Assembly: GCA_003288255.1 (NCBI GenBank)
Contig: CP026600.1
Location: 248,001-312,000 of the forward strand
Direction: 5' to 3'
DNA length: 64,000 nt
Source of the DNA: Clostridiaceae bacterium 14S0207
GTDB lineage: Bacteria > Bacillota > Clostridia > Clostridiales > Clostridiaceae
How positions within the stretch are numbered: position 1 is the first letter of the stretch; each line of letters opens with the position of its first letter. Positions 36,598-46,503 of this stretch are shown here, in pieces. Made by a program: the position numbers and the translations under genes. The notes under the pieces were generated by a model that had not been told where the DNA came from, ran no database searches, and was given only the letters and a program-made list of their open reading frames with translations.

Positions 36598-37185
36598 ATG
36601 GGTAAAAGGAAAAATTTCTATATACCATTTGATAAGAAAGTTGAAAAATACCTAAGAAAAGGAGAATTTTTAGGAAGTGGACATAATGGAATAGTATATT
36701 CTTTACCTAAAAATAGAGTGATTAAGATTTTTAATGATTCTAAAGTTTGTGAAAGGGAATATGATATCTTAAGGAGAACAAAAAAAAGTAAGTATTTCCC
36801 TAAAGTTTATGATGTAGGGGAAAATTTTATTGTAAGAGAAATGGTGCATGGACAAAGATTAGATAAATACTTAAAGAAAAATAAAATGAATAAAAAATTA
36901 GCTCATAAACTTGTAGGATTAATTAAAGAATTTAAAAGGCTTAAATTTACAAAGTTAGATATACGATGTAAAGATATTTATCTGTGTGATAATGGATATT
37001 TAATTATCATTGATCCTAAAAATAATTATACTAAAAAAGTGAATTATCCAAGGCACTTAATGAAAGGATTAAAAAGTTTTTCTGCTCTAAATGATTTTTT
37101 TAAATATATAAAAGAATATGATGAGGAATTATATGATTATTGGAGTTTTCGATTTAAATTATATATTGAAAAGAAAATAAAATAA
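36598..37185 (+). CDS. Small protein-kinase-like protein
   Basis: A 195-residue minimal kinase fold. The glycine loop is LGSGHNGIVY, the ATP-binding Lys lies in VIKIF, and a hinge-like VREMVHGQRLDKYL follows. In the catalytic loop the HRD position reads KLD with the Asp kept, but DIRCKD replaces the usual DLKPEN, so the metal-binding Asn is Asp. The DFG position reads IDPK. This resembles the small kinase-like proteins of spore formers (for example YrzF), but activity is uncertain. TGAGGAGAG precedes the ATG at short spacing. Monocistronic. 36330-36597 shows only AT-rich sequence. Confidence 0.7.
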   Translation: MGKRKNFYIPFDKKVEKYLRKGEFLGSGHNGIVYSLPKNRVIKIFNDSKVCEREYDILRRTKKSKYFPKVYDVGENFIVREMVHGQRLDKYLKKNKMNKKLAHKLVGLIKEFKRLKFTKLDIRCKDIYLCDNGYLIIIDPKNNYTKKVNYPRHLMKGLKSFSALNDFFKYIKEYDEELYDYWSFRFKLYIEKKIK

Positions 37186-37329
37186 TAAAAAGGTATGGGA
37201 TTAATAATAACATAAATCATAATAAACTTAATTTTATAAATAGACTTTCACTTAATATAAATAAGTGGAAAATGCGGAAAAACTGTGATATAACTAAATA
37301 GTACTTTAAAAATTTTTAAAAGAAAGATG

Positions 37330-37441
37330 GTGATAGTTATGGATGAAAGCCCCTTACCGAGTTGTAGAAAATTTAGATTAGAAAATAGAATAGAAGGAGT
37401 CATAACTATTACTAGGTTAAAGCTCCTCCTTTAAAGGGAGG
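37330..37441 (+). promoter_or_regulatory. Structured mgtE leader with hidden ribosome binding site
   Basis: GTGATAGTTATG (37330-37341) pairs with CATAACTATTAC (37401-37412) around about 60 bases that include AAAGCCCC and GAAGGAGT. Just downstream, CCTCC (37425-37429) can pair with the ribosome binding site GGAGG (37437-37441) of mgtE. The layout suggests ligand- or ion-dependent translational control. I cannot match it to the M-box magnesium riboswitch or another named class. Confidence 0.5.
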
Positions 37442-37448
37442 TATACCC

Positions 37449-38780
37449 ATGGAAAAGGTTTTGGAATTGCTAAAAAGTAATAGACTGGTTGAAGCAAGGG
37501 ATGAACTAATAAATAAAAATGTTGTAGATATAGCTCAGTTATTAGAAGAAGTTGAATCAAATCAGTTATTAATCATATTTAGAATACTGCCTAAAGATAT
37601 AGCTTCAGAAGTATTTAGTCACATTCCTAGCGAACAGAAAAAATATATTATAGAGTCTATTACAGATAGAGAAATTAGTGGTATAATGGATGAATTATTT
37701 TTAGATGATACAGTAGATTTTATAGAAGAGATGCCTGCTACAGTAGTAAAAAGGGTTCTTAAAAATACGGATGAACATAAGCGAAAGCTTATAAACCAGT
37801 ATTTAAGATATCCAGAAAATTCAGCTGGTAGCATAATGACTATAGAGTATGTTGATTTAAAAAAAGAAATGACAGTAAGACAAGCTATAAATTATATAAA
37901 AAAGACTGGTGTTAATAAAGAAACTATTAATATTTGTTATGTAATAGATAATAACAGAGAATTAGATGGGATAGTTTCAATAAGAGATTTAATATTAGGT
38001 GATGAAGAAGCCAAACTTGAAGATATAATGTACACAAATATAATATATGTAAATACTTTAGATGATCAAGAAGAAGTCGCAGCATTATTTAGAAAGTATG
38101 ATTTTATATCAATGCCAGTAGTTGATAAAGAGAAAAGATTAGTTGGAATTATAACTATAGATGATGTTGTTGATATAATAGAGGAAGAAAATACAGAAGA
38201 CTTTCATAAGATGGCAGCTATAGAGCCTTCAGAAGAACCATATTTAAAAACAGGTGTTTTTAAGCTTGCAAAACATAGAATAATTTGGCTTTTGGTGCTT
38301 ATGATTTCTGCTACATTTACAGGAAATATAATAAAGAAATATAATGACGTACTACAATCAGTTGTAGTTTTAGCAGCATTTATTCCTATGCTTATGGACA
38401 CGGGAGGAAATGCCGGTTCTCAGTCTTCTACGTTAGTAATTAGGGGATTAGCATTAGGTGAAATAGAGTTAAAGGATATTTTTAAAGTAGTTTGGAAAGA
38501 GTTGCGAGTAAGTCTTATAGTTGGAATTGTACTATCATTGGCTAATTTTGTAAGAATATATTATTTAGAAGGAACGTCTTTTAAAATAGCAGTGACCGTT
38601 TCAATTAGTTTGGTATCTACAGTTATATTAGCTAAGGTTGTAGGTGGAGTATTGCCTATAATAGCTAAGAAATTTAAATTAGATCCAGCTATTATGGCGA
38701 GTCCATTAATAACAACAATCGTTGATGCGTTTGCATTAATAATTTATTTTACAACTGCTACAATATTATTAGGTATATAA
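37449..38780 (+). CDS. mgtE: Magnesium transporter MgtE
   Basis: A 443-residue MgtE. The N-terminal superhelical domain (about 1-125) is followed by two CBS domains (about 130-250; DGIVSIRDLIL and VGIITIDDVVDIIEEE) and five membrane helices with the selectivity-filter region DTGGNAGSQSST and the conserved LDPAIMASPLITTIVDA. The cytoplasmic domains sense Mg2+ and close the channel when it is plentiful. GGAGG precedes the ATG but sits in a potential hairpin. Own terminator follows. Confidence 0.95.
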   Translation: MEKVLELLKSNRLVEARDELINKNVVDIAQLLEEVESNQLLIIFRILPKDIASEVFSHIPSEQKKYIIESITDREISGIMDELFLDDTVDFIEEMPATVVKRVLKNTDEHKRKLINQYLRYPENSAGSIMTIEYVDLKKEMTVRQAINYIKKTGVNKETINICYVIDNNRELDGIVSIRDLILGDEEAKLEDIMYTNIIYVNTLDDQEEVAALFRKYDFISMPVVDKEKRLVGIITIDDVVDIIEEENTEDFHKMAAIEPSEEPYLKTGVFKLAKHRIIWLLVLMISATFTGNIIKKYNDVLQSVVVLAAFIPMLMDTGGNAGSQSSTLVIRGLALGEIELKDIFKVVWKELRVSLIVGIVLSLANFVRIYYLEGTSFKIAVTVSISLVSTVILAKVVGGVLPIIAKKFKLDPAIMASPLITTIVDAFALIIYFTTATILLGI

Positions 38781-38827
38781 AAAATGCTTGAAGGTGATTT
38801 TTTAATCATCTTCAAGCATTTTTTTGA
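38781..38827 (+). terminator. Rho-independent terminator of mgtE
   Basis: A 19-bp stem (38781-38799 with 38804-38822, one G-U pair) is followed by T residues. Confidence 0.92.
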
Positions 38828-38989
38828 GTATTATTCATGAAAATATAATTATGTTAAATAAATTATACATAGATAATGGAGGTTTAATTAGTTTTAAATA
38901 TAAGGTATGAAGTTACAATTGTACATTGTAACTAAAATGTTTATTAACATGCTAACTATGAAATATTTAACAATAAATACATATATATC

Positions 38990-39017
38990 TTGACATGGAA
39001 ATGTAAAGTTATATAAT
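38990..39017 (+). promoter_or_regulatory. Promoter of the L25/Ctc gene
   Basis: TTGACA (38990-38995) and TATAAT (39012-39017), both perfect hexamers, spaced by 16 bases. Confidence 0.75.
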
Positions 39018-39078
39018 TAAATTAATGTCATTATTTACTTCTCATTACAGTAAGTAAAAAAAGAAAGGAGCGATTGTT

Positions 39079-39648
39079 GTGAGTAAGTTATTTATTAATG
39101 CTTTAGAAAGAAATGAAAAAGGAAAAAAAGTTAGAAAAGAAGGATTTGTTCCTGGAGTAATTTATTTAGAAAGACATGGACAATCTATTCCAGTTAAATT
39201 TGCTAAAAATAAAATAGAAAAAATTTTAGGTAAGGCTACTAAAGCTTCTATAATTGGGGTAAAATTAGGAGATGACATTAAAAATTGTGTAGTTAAGGAT
39301 ATACAAAGGGATTCATTGAATCAATCTTTAATTCATTTAGATATGGAGTCATTTAAAAGTGATGATAGTATAAGAGTTAAAGTACCTATTGAATTTGAGG
39401 GAAAAGCTATGTTAGATAATAAAAAACTAATATTGCAAACATTTCTAACAGAATTAGAAGTAAAAGGACAGGTTGAAAAAATACCAGAATTAATAGTGGT
39501 AAACTTATCTGACAAAAAATTTGGAGATACCATTACTTTAAAAGATATCCAAATAGATAATGACATAGAGGTACTACATGAAGATGATGAAATATTTGCA
39601 TCAATAAGTGCGGCTCAAAAAGAAGTAGAAAATGATGATGAAGAATAA
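39079..39648 (+). CDS. rplY: 50S ribosomal protein L25/general stress protein Ctc
   Basis: 189 residues, starting with GTG after AAAGGAG at 8 bases. The N-terminal 5S-rRNA-binding beta barrel (about 1-92: ERNEKGKKVRKEGFVPGVIYL, spaced in description; SLIHLDMESF) is joined to a TL5/Ctc C-terminal domain (about 95-180: VKVPIEFEGKA, SDKKFGDTITLKDI). The two-domain form is the Ctc type, which binds 5S rRNA and is often stress-induced. It ends in an acidic tail. Monocistronic with its own promoter and terminator. Confidence 0.92.
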   Translation: MSKLFINALERNEKGKKVRKEGFVPGVIYLERHGQSIPVKFAKNKIEKILGKATKASIIGVKLGDDIKNCVVKDIQRDSLNQSLIHLDMESFKSDDSIRVKVPIEFEGKAMLDNKKLILQTFLTELEVKGQVEKIPELIVVNLSDKKFGDTITLKDIQIDNDIEVLHEDDEIFASISAAQKEVENDDEE

Positions 39649-39689
39649 TATTATATAATAATGTTTTATTAAATTATAAATATTAAGTT

Positions 39690-39745
39690 AAAGAGGTTAT
39701 GTTAATTTTCTGAATTTTTTTATAATCAGAAAAACATAACCTTTT
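39690..39745 (+). terminator. Rho-independent terminator of the L25 gene
   Basis: AGGTTATGTT pairs with AACATAACCT, with an inner TTTTCTGA/TCAGAAAA stem, followed by TTTT. Confidence 0.85.
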
Positions 39746-40164
39746 AAATTATTATAAAATAAAGTTAAGAACATACAAACTTATGCAATTAACAATATTA
39801 TACAATTTTTACTATATATTCATAATAAAGTTTACTATTAATTTTATAAGAATTTTAAGGAATTAAGAAAAATATTTTCAATTTTAAAAAGGGATAAAGC
39901 AGTTATAAATTTATACTTTATATGTATATTCTATATGGATATAATATTAAAAATTAATTATTTACGGTGAATTATATAGGGATATATTATATATAAATTA
40001 AAAGGCTCTTATTAAAAAAATTAATGAACCGTCCCTAATTTATAGGATAAAATTAAGGTTAGAGATGTATAATGTTAATAAAAAATTATTAATACATAAT
40101 ATTTTGCAATTGTTGGGGATTGTAACTATATTAGATTAAAATATATTAGTGAAGGAGGATCAAT
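39746..40164. other. Intergenic stretch with one solo REP unit
   Basis: AT-rich, no gene. TTAATGAACCGTCCCTA at 40021-40037 is a single REP unit in the minus orientation without an inverted partner nearby. The promoter of the DUF2207 gene should lie in the last 100 bases but is not clear. Confidence 0.7.
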
Positions 40165-41955
40165 ATGAAAAATAAAAGGCTTATAAAATATTTATTGGTG
40201 AGTTTATTTATATGTATAATTTTTGTCCTGCCTAAAGGTACAGTTTATGCAGAAGATGGACAAACTACTATTAATAATGTAGATCTAAAAATAAATATTA
40301 AAGAAAATGGACAATATGAAATAACTGAATTTTTAACAATTAAATTTGATGGAAAGTTTAATGGGGGATTCAGAGACATATCTTCAAATCGACTGGGTAA
40401 GTTTGAAAATGTAAAAATATCCCTAATACAAGGGGATAAAGAAATACCATTTACAAGAAATGATTCAGCAGAAAATGGAGACATAAATGTTTTTGAAGTT
40501 ATAAAAAGAGAAAGATCTTTTTATAGAATAAAAATGTATATTCCTAGTAATGATGTAGAAAGAACTTTTAAAATATCTTATGGTTTTTCAGAAGGAGCTA
40601 GGTTACATGAGGATATAGGAGAATTTTATTATAATTTTTGGGATAAAGGATATAATAGTCCACTAAAAAAAATAAGTGCTACAGTGAATTTTCCTAAGGG
40701 ATTTAATAAAGATGATTTAAATATATTTTTTAAAGGCAATAAGGGGTTATTTAAAATATTAGATAATAAATCTATTTATTTTGAGAGCCAAAACATTAGT
40801 AGTAAAGATTATGTTACAGGACGAATACTTTTTCCAAAAGTTTTACTAAAAGAAGGAGTTAAAGGAACTAGAAATAAAGAAGATATACTTAAGGAAGAAA
40901 AGAATATTAAAGAAAGAGAAGTTAAAAAAGAAAAATTAAAAAGAAATTTTGATATTTTAGCAATTGGCAATACATGTATAGGTTTACTTCTTATAGTAAT
41001 ATTTTGTTTAGGAAGAGAAAAAAATAAGACAAACTTAGATATAAGTGGAGCGCCTGCGGATATTACACCTGCATTAGTAACTCGTTTATTAAGTCGTTCA
41101 ATAGATATATCTACATTTATTTCAACATTATTAGATTTGAGTAGAAAAGGTTTTTTAAATATAGAATCTTTTTCTAGAAATGGATCTGAAGATTATAAGA
41201 TAACTATATTACAGGCAGATACATCTATTCTTAGAGAACATGAAAGATATATATTAAAAATTCTCATGGAATATTCAAATTTCACAGGAATATTGAGTTT
41301 GAAAGATTTAAGTAAATATATGAAATTTAATTATACAAAATTTGAACAAAAATTAGTTGTTTGGGGATCTTTAGTTAAAAAGGAATTTAAAACATTGGGA
41401 TTTATAGATAAGACCAAAAGAACTTTTGCAAAATTAAATATATTAGTTGGATGTATAATAATAGGTTTATCTATTATTGGTATAATTAGTAATTCAACTA
41501 AATGTATAGTAAGTATAATAGTTTCAATTGTTGTCATTATTTTAGGGATTGCATCATTTGAAACATTAAATTCAGATGGATATGCTGAAATTGGTAGGTG
41601 GAAAAAATTAAAAAGATATTTCGAAAATAGAAGGTTTGATTATATAAGCAGTGATTACCCATTAGATTTATGTTTTTCTTATATGATTTGCTTAGGTGTA
41701 AGTAATAATGTTTTACAAAATTTTAGAGAGTTTATTATAGAAACTAAAATATATAATGATAATGATTGGATAATGAGATATTTTTATATAGATAGCTTTT
41801 CCACAAGACACTCTTTTGTTGGATATAGTAGACATAACTATAATAAAGCCAAAAAATATTATGAAGATACGCATAAAATTGATTCAAGTTCATCAGGTGG
41901 ATTTTCATCAGGTGGAGGTGGTGGCGCGGGTGGAGGCGGTGCCGGAGGGTTTTAA
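40165..41955 (+). CDS. DUF2207 family membrane protein
   Basis: 596 residues. A signal peptide (about 1-29, ending VYAEDG) leads into an extracellular DUF2207 beta domain (about 32-235, with FRDISSNR). A membrane segment lies at about 270-290, then a cytoplasmic part with winged-helix-like sequence, a pair of hydrophobic segments at about 425-475, and a C-terminal Ser/Gly-rich tail (SSGGFSSGGGGGAGG) typical of the family. The function of the family is not established. GAAGGAGGA precedes the ATG. A diverged REP pair follows the stop codon. Confidence 0.85.
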   Translation: MKNKRLIKYLLVSLFICIIFVLPKGTVYAEDGQTTINNVDLKINIKENGQYEITEFLTIKFDGKFNGGFRDISSNRLGKFENVKISLIQGDKEIPFTRNDSAENGDINVFEVIKRERSFYRIKMYIPSNDVERTFKISYGFSEGARLHEDIGEFYYNFWDKGYNSPLKKISATVNFPKGFNKDDLNIFFKGNKGLFKILDNKSIYFESQNISSKDYVTGRILFPKVLLKEGVKGTRNKEDILKEEKNIKEREVKKEKLKRNFDILAIGNTCIGLLLIVIFCLGREKNKTNLDISGAPADITPALVTRLLSRSIDISTFISTLLDLSRKGFLNIESFSRNGSEDYKITILQADTSILREHERYILKILMEYSNFTGILSLKDLSKYMKFNYTKFEQKLVVWGSLVKKEFKTLGFIDKTKRTFAKLNILVGCIIIGLSIIGIISNSTKCIVSIIVSIVVIILGIASFETLNSDGYAEIGRWKKLKRYFENRRFDYISSDYPLDLCFSYMICLGVSNNVLQNFREFIIETKIYNDNDWIMRYFYIDSFSTRHSFVGYSRHNYNKAKKYYEDTHKIDSSSSGGFSSGGGGGAGGGGAGGF

Positions 41956-41965
41956 ATAATTAGAG

Positions 41966-42012
41966 TAAGGGATGGTTCATTGAGATAGTGATTTCTTATG
42001 AACTATCCCTTA
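41966..42012. repeat. Diverged REPIN-like pair acting as convergent terminator
   Basis: TAAGGGATGGTTCAT (41966-41980) and ATGAACTATCCCTTA (41998-42012) are inverted copies with one G-U pair. GGGAYRGTTCAT is recognisably the same repeat family with substitutions. It lies between two convergent genes. Confidence 0.75.
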
Positions 42013-42015
42013 TAC

Positions 42016-42942
42016 TTATTCATATAGTTTATTTATAAATTCTTTATATGGGATTGTATTGTTTATATTTGTATTATGGAATTCGCATTTTTCACCATAA
42101 TTAATGAGATTATAATCTATATCTAAAAAAAATGTTTTTGAATTAATTAAAAGTTTTGTTGAGGTTTCATAGGCTTTAATAAGTGAACTTTTTTTATCTA
42201 TACTAAGAGATATATCCATTTTAGATATATCCATATTCTTAAAGAATTTTTTATAATTAGTATTTGAAAGTTCTTTTAAATGGTTCTTATTTAATTCTTT
42301 TTCTGTTTTAGTTAAATTATTATCATCTTTATTTAATTCATTAACGGCGTTTTCTACAAATATATCTAGTAGTGTATTTAAATTCTCATTTATAAAATTA
42401 TTTAATAATAGTTTTATTTCATCATGTTCTAATGTTAGATTTAAATAATTAACTTCTTTTTTACTTTTAAATGAAACATTTTTTTCCCGTAATAAGTTAT
42501 TTATAAAAATTTTAAAGTTTTTCATTAAATTATTCAGTAGAAGTTCGCAATTTTGTAAGTTATTCACATAATCATCAACATGATCTGTAGAATGTAAAGA
42601 TATAAATTTATTAAAATCAGGCAATTTTATATATAATTGATTATCCTCTATATATGTAATTAGAGTCTTATTAAGGTTACTTCCGTTTTCGCCAAAATTA
42701 AAATAAAGTTTATTTAAGAACTTATTCTTATCTTCATCAAATGTAAAGTTTGAATTTAAAATTATTCGAGGCTTTTCCTTAGAACGGTGAAGGGATATGT
42801 TGTAAGAACCTTGTATTTTTTTTAAATTGTTTGTTTTATTTATAGCCTTTTCTAATAATGAAGAATTGGATGAAAAAAAAGAACAACTTATTAGAATGTT
42901 TACCAATACTAATACTAACATTAAAGAAAAAAATTTTTTCAT
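42016..42942 (-). CDS. Hypothetical lipoprotein
   Basis: 308 residues with a lipoprotein signal peptide: a charged start, a hydrophobic core and lipobox LISC with Cys20. The mature part is rich in Asn, Lys and Leu and predicted mostly beta (about 40-110) then helical. A fold like that of the DUF6612/LolA-type lipoproteins is possible, but I see no diagnostic motif. AAGGGGGT precedes the start on the minus strand. Probably anchored outside the cell membrane; function unknown. Confidence 0.75.
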   Translation of the reverse strand: MKKFFSLMLVLVLVNILISCSFFSSNSSLLEKAINKTNNLKKIQGSYNISLHRSKEKPRIILNSNFTFDEDKNKFLNKLYFNFGENGSNLNKTLITYIEDNQLYIKLPDFNKFISLHSTDHVDDYVNNLQNCELLLNNLMKNFKIFINNLLREKNVSFKSKKEVNYLNLTLEHDEIKLLLNNFINENLNTLLDIFVENAVNELNKDDNNLTKTEKELNKNHLKELSNTNYKKFFKNMDISKMDISLSIDKKSSLIKAYETSTKLLINSKTFFLDIDYNLINYGEKCEFHNTNINNTIPYKEFINKLYE

Positions 42943-43269
42943 AACATACCCCCTTATTCTATATAATTAATATAGCATTATAGAAATTTTAAATCAATTA
43001 AAAATAACAATATTAAAGCAAAAAAGTAAAAAATAAATATAAATAGAAAAAATATGTATAAATAACACTTATATTATACATAAATAATAAATTAGTATAG
43101 CCTATAAGTATTCTTATAGATAAGTATTTAAATATTTGGTATAATAAATTTATTGATTTTAGATATGGATATTTTAATATAATGTAAAGAAATTAAGTTT
43201 TTTAGTTATTAAAATGTTTATTGTTACGAAGTATATAATATAAAAAGTTATTAAAAGGAATGGTGAAAA
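42943..43269. other. Divergent intergenic region of about 330 bases
   Basis: AT-rich, no gene or RNA motif seen. It must hold the promoters of the divergent lipoprotein and glnS genes. TTGATT at about 43153 with TATAAT-like sequence 18-19 bases later is the best candidate for glnS. No T-box motif was found. Confidence 0.5.
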
Positions 43270-44928
43270 ATGGATAATATAAATACTTCATCAAACTTTA
43301 TTAAAAACATAATAAAGGAAGATTTAAGTTCAGGAAAACATAAGGAAATCATAACTCGTTTTCCGCCAGAACCAAATGGTTATTTACATATTGGGCATGC
43401 AAAATCTATAGTATTAAATTTTGAGTTAGCTCGTGAGTTTGGAGGTAGAACAAATTTACGTTTTGACGACACAAATCCTATAAAAGAAGATACAGAATAT
43501 GTTCAATCTATTCAAGAAGATGTCAAATGGCTTGGATATAATTGGAGCAATCTTTTTTATGCTTCAAATTACTTCGATACTATGTATGAAAAGGCAATTC
43601 TTTTAATAAAAAAAGGCAAAGCTTATGTATGTGATTTAACTCCAGAAGAGATGAGAGAATATAGAGGAACTTTAACTGAACCTGGAAAAGAAAGTCCTTA
43701 TAGGAACAGAACAGTTGAAGAAAATCTAGATTTACTTGAAAGAATGAAAAAAGGTGAGTTTAAAGATGGAGAAAAAGTATTAAGAGCTAAAATTGATATG
43801 TCTTCTCCTAATATAAATATGAGAGATCCTATTATATATAGAATAGCTCATACTGAACACCATAATACTGGTGATAAGTGGTGTATTTATCCAATGTATG
43901 ATTTTGCGCATCCTTTAGAAGATGCTATTGAAGGGATTACTCATTCAATTTGTACACTAGAATTTGAAGATCATCGTCCACTATATGAGTGGGTAGTTAG
44001 AGAATGTGAAATGGACCATACTCCAAGACAAATAGAATTTGCAAGATTAAATATTACTAATACTGTTATGAGTAAAAGAAAATTAAAATTATTAGTAGAT
44101 GAAAACGTTGTTGATGGTTGGGATGATCCTCGTATGCCAACTATTGCTGGTCTGAGAAGAAGAGGATATACTCCAGAAGCAGTTAGAAATTTCTGTAAGG
44201 AAATTGGAGTTGCTAAGGCTAGCAGTATGGTAGATGCTCAAATGTTAGAGCATTTTATAAGAGAAGATTTGAAGCTTAAGGCTCCTAGAGTTATGGGTGT
44301 TTTAAATCCATTAAAAGTTATTATAACAAATTATCCTGAAGATCAAACAGAGATGCTTGAGTTAGAAAATAATCAAGATGTAGAAGAAATGGGTAAAAGA
44401 CAAGTACCATTTAGTAGAGAAATATATATTGAGAGAGAAGACTTCATGGAAGAACCTGTGAAGAAATATTTTAGATTGTTCCCAGGGAATGAAGTAAGAT
44501 TAAAGGGTGCATATTTTATAAAATGTAATGATTTTGTTAAAGATGAAAATGGAGAAATTGTAGAACTTCATTGTACTTATGATCCAGAGACTAAGAGTGG
44601 TACTGGATTTACAGGAAGAAAGGTTAAAGCTACTATTCATTGGGTAGATGGTAAAAATGCAGTGCCAGCGGAATTTAAATTATATGAGCCGTTAATTTTA
44701 GATGGACAAAATGAAACTTCAAACTTTCTAGATGGAATTAATCCTAATTCACTACAAACGGTTAATGGATTTGTAGAACCATTCATGAAGGACGCTAAAG
44801 GAGGAGAAAAATTCCAATTCTTTAGACATGGATACTTTAATGTGGATACTAAACATTCAACAAAAGATAACCTAGTATTTAATAGAATAGTTTCTTTAAA
44901 AAGTTCATTTAAAATAGATAAAAAATAA
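43270..44928 (+). CDS. glnS: Glutaminyl-tRNA synthetase
   Basis: A 552-residue class I synthetase of the GlnRS/GluRS family, non-discriminating-free GlnRS type. The HIGH motif is [12 protein letters not shown] near residue 37-48 and the KMSKS equivalent is VMSKRKL near residue 260. The GlnRS-specific features LRFDDTNP and [23 protein letters not shown] are visible, and the C-terminal anticodon-binding barrel (about 335-545) is complete. It charges tRNA-Gln directly. AAAAGGAATGG precedes the ATG. Monocistronic with terminator. Confidence 0.96.
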   Translation: MDNINTSSNFIKNIIKEDLSSGKHKEIITRFPPEPNGYLHIGHAKSIVLNFELAREFGGRTNLRFDDTNPIKEDTEYVQSIQEDVKWLGYNWSNLFYASNYFDTMYEKAILLIKKGKAYVCDLTPEEMREYRGTLTEPGKESPYRNRTVEENLDLLERMKKGEFKDGEKVLRAKIDMSSPNINMRDPIIYRIAHTEHHNTGDKWCIYPMYDFAHPLEDAIEGITHSICTLEFEDHRPLYEWVVRECEMDHTPRQIEFARLNITNTVMSKRKLKLLVDENVVDGWDDPRMPTIAGLRRRGYTPEAVRNFCKEIGVAKASSMVDAQMLEHFIREDLKLKAPRVMGVLNPLKVIITNYPEDQTEMLELENNQDVEEMGKRQVPFSREIYIEREDFMEEPVKKYFRLFPGNEVRLKGAYFIKCNDFVKDENGEIVELHCTYDPETKSGTGFTGRKVKATIHWVDGKNAVPAEFKLYEPLILDGQNETSNFLDGINPNSLQTVNGFVEPFMKDAKGGEKFQFFRHGYFNVDTKHSTKDNLVFNRIVSLKSSFKIDKK

Positions 44929-44956
44929 AATAATTTTATAAGTTAGATTTAGAAAT

Positions 44957-45017
44957 ATAAGGTTATGATTTTATTATTGTATTAAAAAATGTCAATATAA
45001 ATCATAACCTTATTTTA
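44957..45017 (+). terminator. Rho-independent terminator of glnS
   Basis: A 15-bp perfect stem (44957-44971 with 44999-45013) is followed by TTTT. The remaining stretch to 45261 is AT-rich, with a TATAAT at 45213-45218 as a possible -10 for the next gene. Confidence 0.85.
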
Positions 45018-45261
45018 TTAACTAAGGTGTATGGATTATAGAAAAGAAATAAGATACTAAAATAATTATTATAAAAAGGTTTTAAATGTAATTTAAGCAC
45101 ATAAGAACCAATTAATGTTTACAAGTTGTTTAAAAAAGTACATAAAAGTTGAAAAATATATAAAAGTTAAGTAAAATTATAAAGTATAGTATGTCAAAGG
45201 TTTTCAAAAGAATATAATAACCCAATATTTAAAAATAAATGGATAGGGGATGAAGTAAAAA

Positions 45262-46329
45262 ATGAGAAAGAGAAAAAAATCATCTGCTAAGAAAAAGGCA
45301 TTATTAGCAATTCTTAGTCTCTTGATAATACTTCTATTAGTTGTCACATCAGGTTTAGTATATTTTTGGAGCAAGTTGAATTCAATCAAAAAACAACCAC
45401 TAACAAAAGTAGAAACCACTAAAGAAAGTGAAAAAAAAGCAAAACAACATAATGAAGTTGTAAATATAGCATTGTTTGGATTAGATAGTAGGGATGTACA
45501 TGGAAATGATGATCCTAGATCCGATTCAATAATGATTTTAAGCATAGATAAGGATAGAAATTCTCTTAGACTTTCATCTATAATAAGAGATACTTATGTT
45601 CAAATTCCTAAAAGATCTGGAAAAGATAAAATAAATCATGCTTATCATTTTGGTGGACCAGAATTAGCAATTAGTACAATAAATAAAAATTTTGGACTAG
45701 CTATTAAAGATTTTGCTTCTATCAATTTTTATGGACTTAGAAAAGTAATAGATACAATAGGTGGAATAGAACTAGATATAACTAGTGAGGAGTTAAAGTA
45801 TATAAATAATTATATAAGAGATGCTGCTAGAGATGAAAAAATTACACCGACTTATGTAGATGAACCGGGAAAACAAAAATTAAATGGTTTACAAACTACT
45901 GCTTATTGTAGAATAAGATATACAAAGGGTGGAGATTTTAAGAGAGCTGAAAGACAAAGAACTGTACTTACAAAAATAATAAATAAAGTAAAAACAATAA
46001 ATAAGACTAAGTATCCAGCATTGTTAGATGCAATATTACCTAATGTAAAAACTTCTTTAAGTTCTACAAAAATTTTAGATTTAGGTATGGAAATCTTATC
46101 AATGGATCTTTCTAATATACAACAGCAACAGTTTCCAACTGATTGGACAGGAGAAGGCAAAACAATTAACGGATATTATTATTATATTCCTAAGTTAGAG
46201 AAGGTTAAAGAAGAACTTCAGGCTTATGTATATGAAAATAAGAAACCTAAAAAACCAATAGAATCATCTTCTGAAACAAACTTAGATGATAATGATGGCA
46301 AAAGGAATAATACTGATTCAGAGAATTAA
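45262..46329 (+). CDS. LytR-CpsA-Psr (LCP) family protein
   Basis: 355 residues: a Lys/Arg-rich cytoplasmic start, one membrane segment (about 13-35) and an extracellular LCP domain (about 70-265). Family motifs are LFGLDSRD, DPRSDSIMILSID, IIRDTYVQIP, HAYHFGGPELAI and YCRIRYTKGGDFKRAERQR, containing the Arg and Asp residues that bind polyprenyl pyrophosphate and Mg2+. LCP enzymes attach wall teichoic acids or polysaccharides to peptidoglycan. The C-terminal 40 residues are a low-complexity Lys/Pro/Asp tail. Monocistronic. Confidence 0.93.
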   Translation: MRKRKKSSAKKKALLAILSLLIILLLVVTSGLVYFWSKLNSIKKQPLTKVETTKESEKKAKQHNEVVNIALFGLDSRDVHGNDDPRSDSIMILSIDKDRNSLRLSSIIRDTYVQIPKRSGKDKINHAYHFGGPELAISTINKNFGLAIKDFASINFYGLRKVIDTIGGIELDITSEELKYINNYIRDAARDEKITPTYVDEPGKQKLNGLQTTAYCRIRYTKGGDFKRAERQRTVLTKIINKVKTINKTKYPALLDAILPNVKTSLSSTKILDLGMEILSMDLSNIQQQQFPTDWTGEGKTINGYYYYIPKLEKVKEELQAYVYENKKPKKPIESSSETNLDDNDGKRNNTDSEN

Positions 46330-46338
46330 ATATTTAAG

Positions 46339-46371
46339 AAAACACCTTGAAATTATTTCAAGGTGTTTTCT
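46339..46371 (+). terminator. Rho-independent terminator of the LCP gene
   Basis: A 14-bp stem (46339-46352 with 46356-46369) runs into T residues. Confidence 0.9.
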
Positions 46372-46503
46372 ATTTAATGTATAACATTATATTTTATATT
46401 AGATATAATATTACAAAGTTTATAAGGATATAGTAACAAAATAATAGTATTTCTATAAGTATTCTGCATACTATAATATAAGAAATTTGTTTGGAGGAAG
46501 AGC

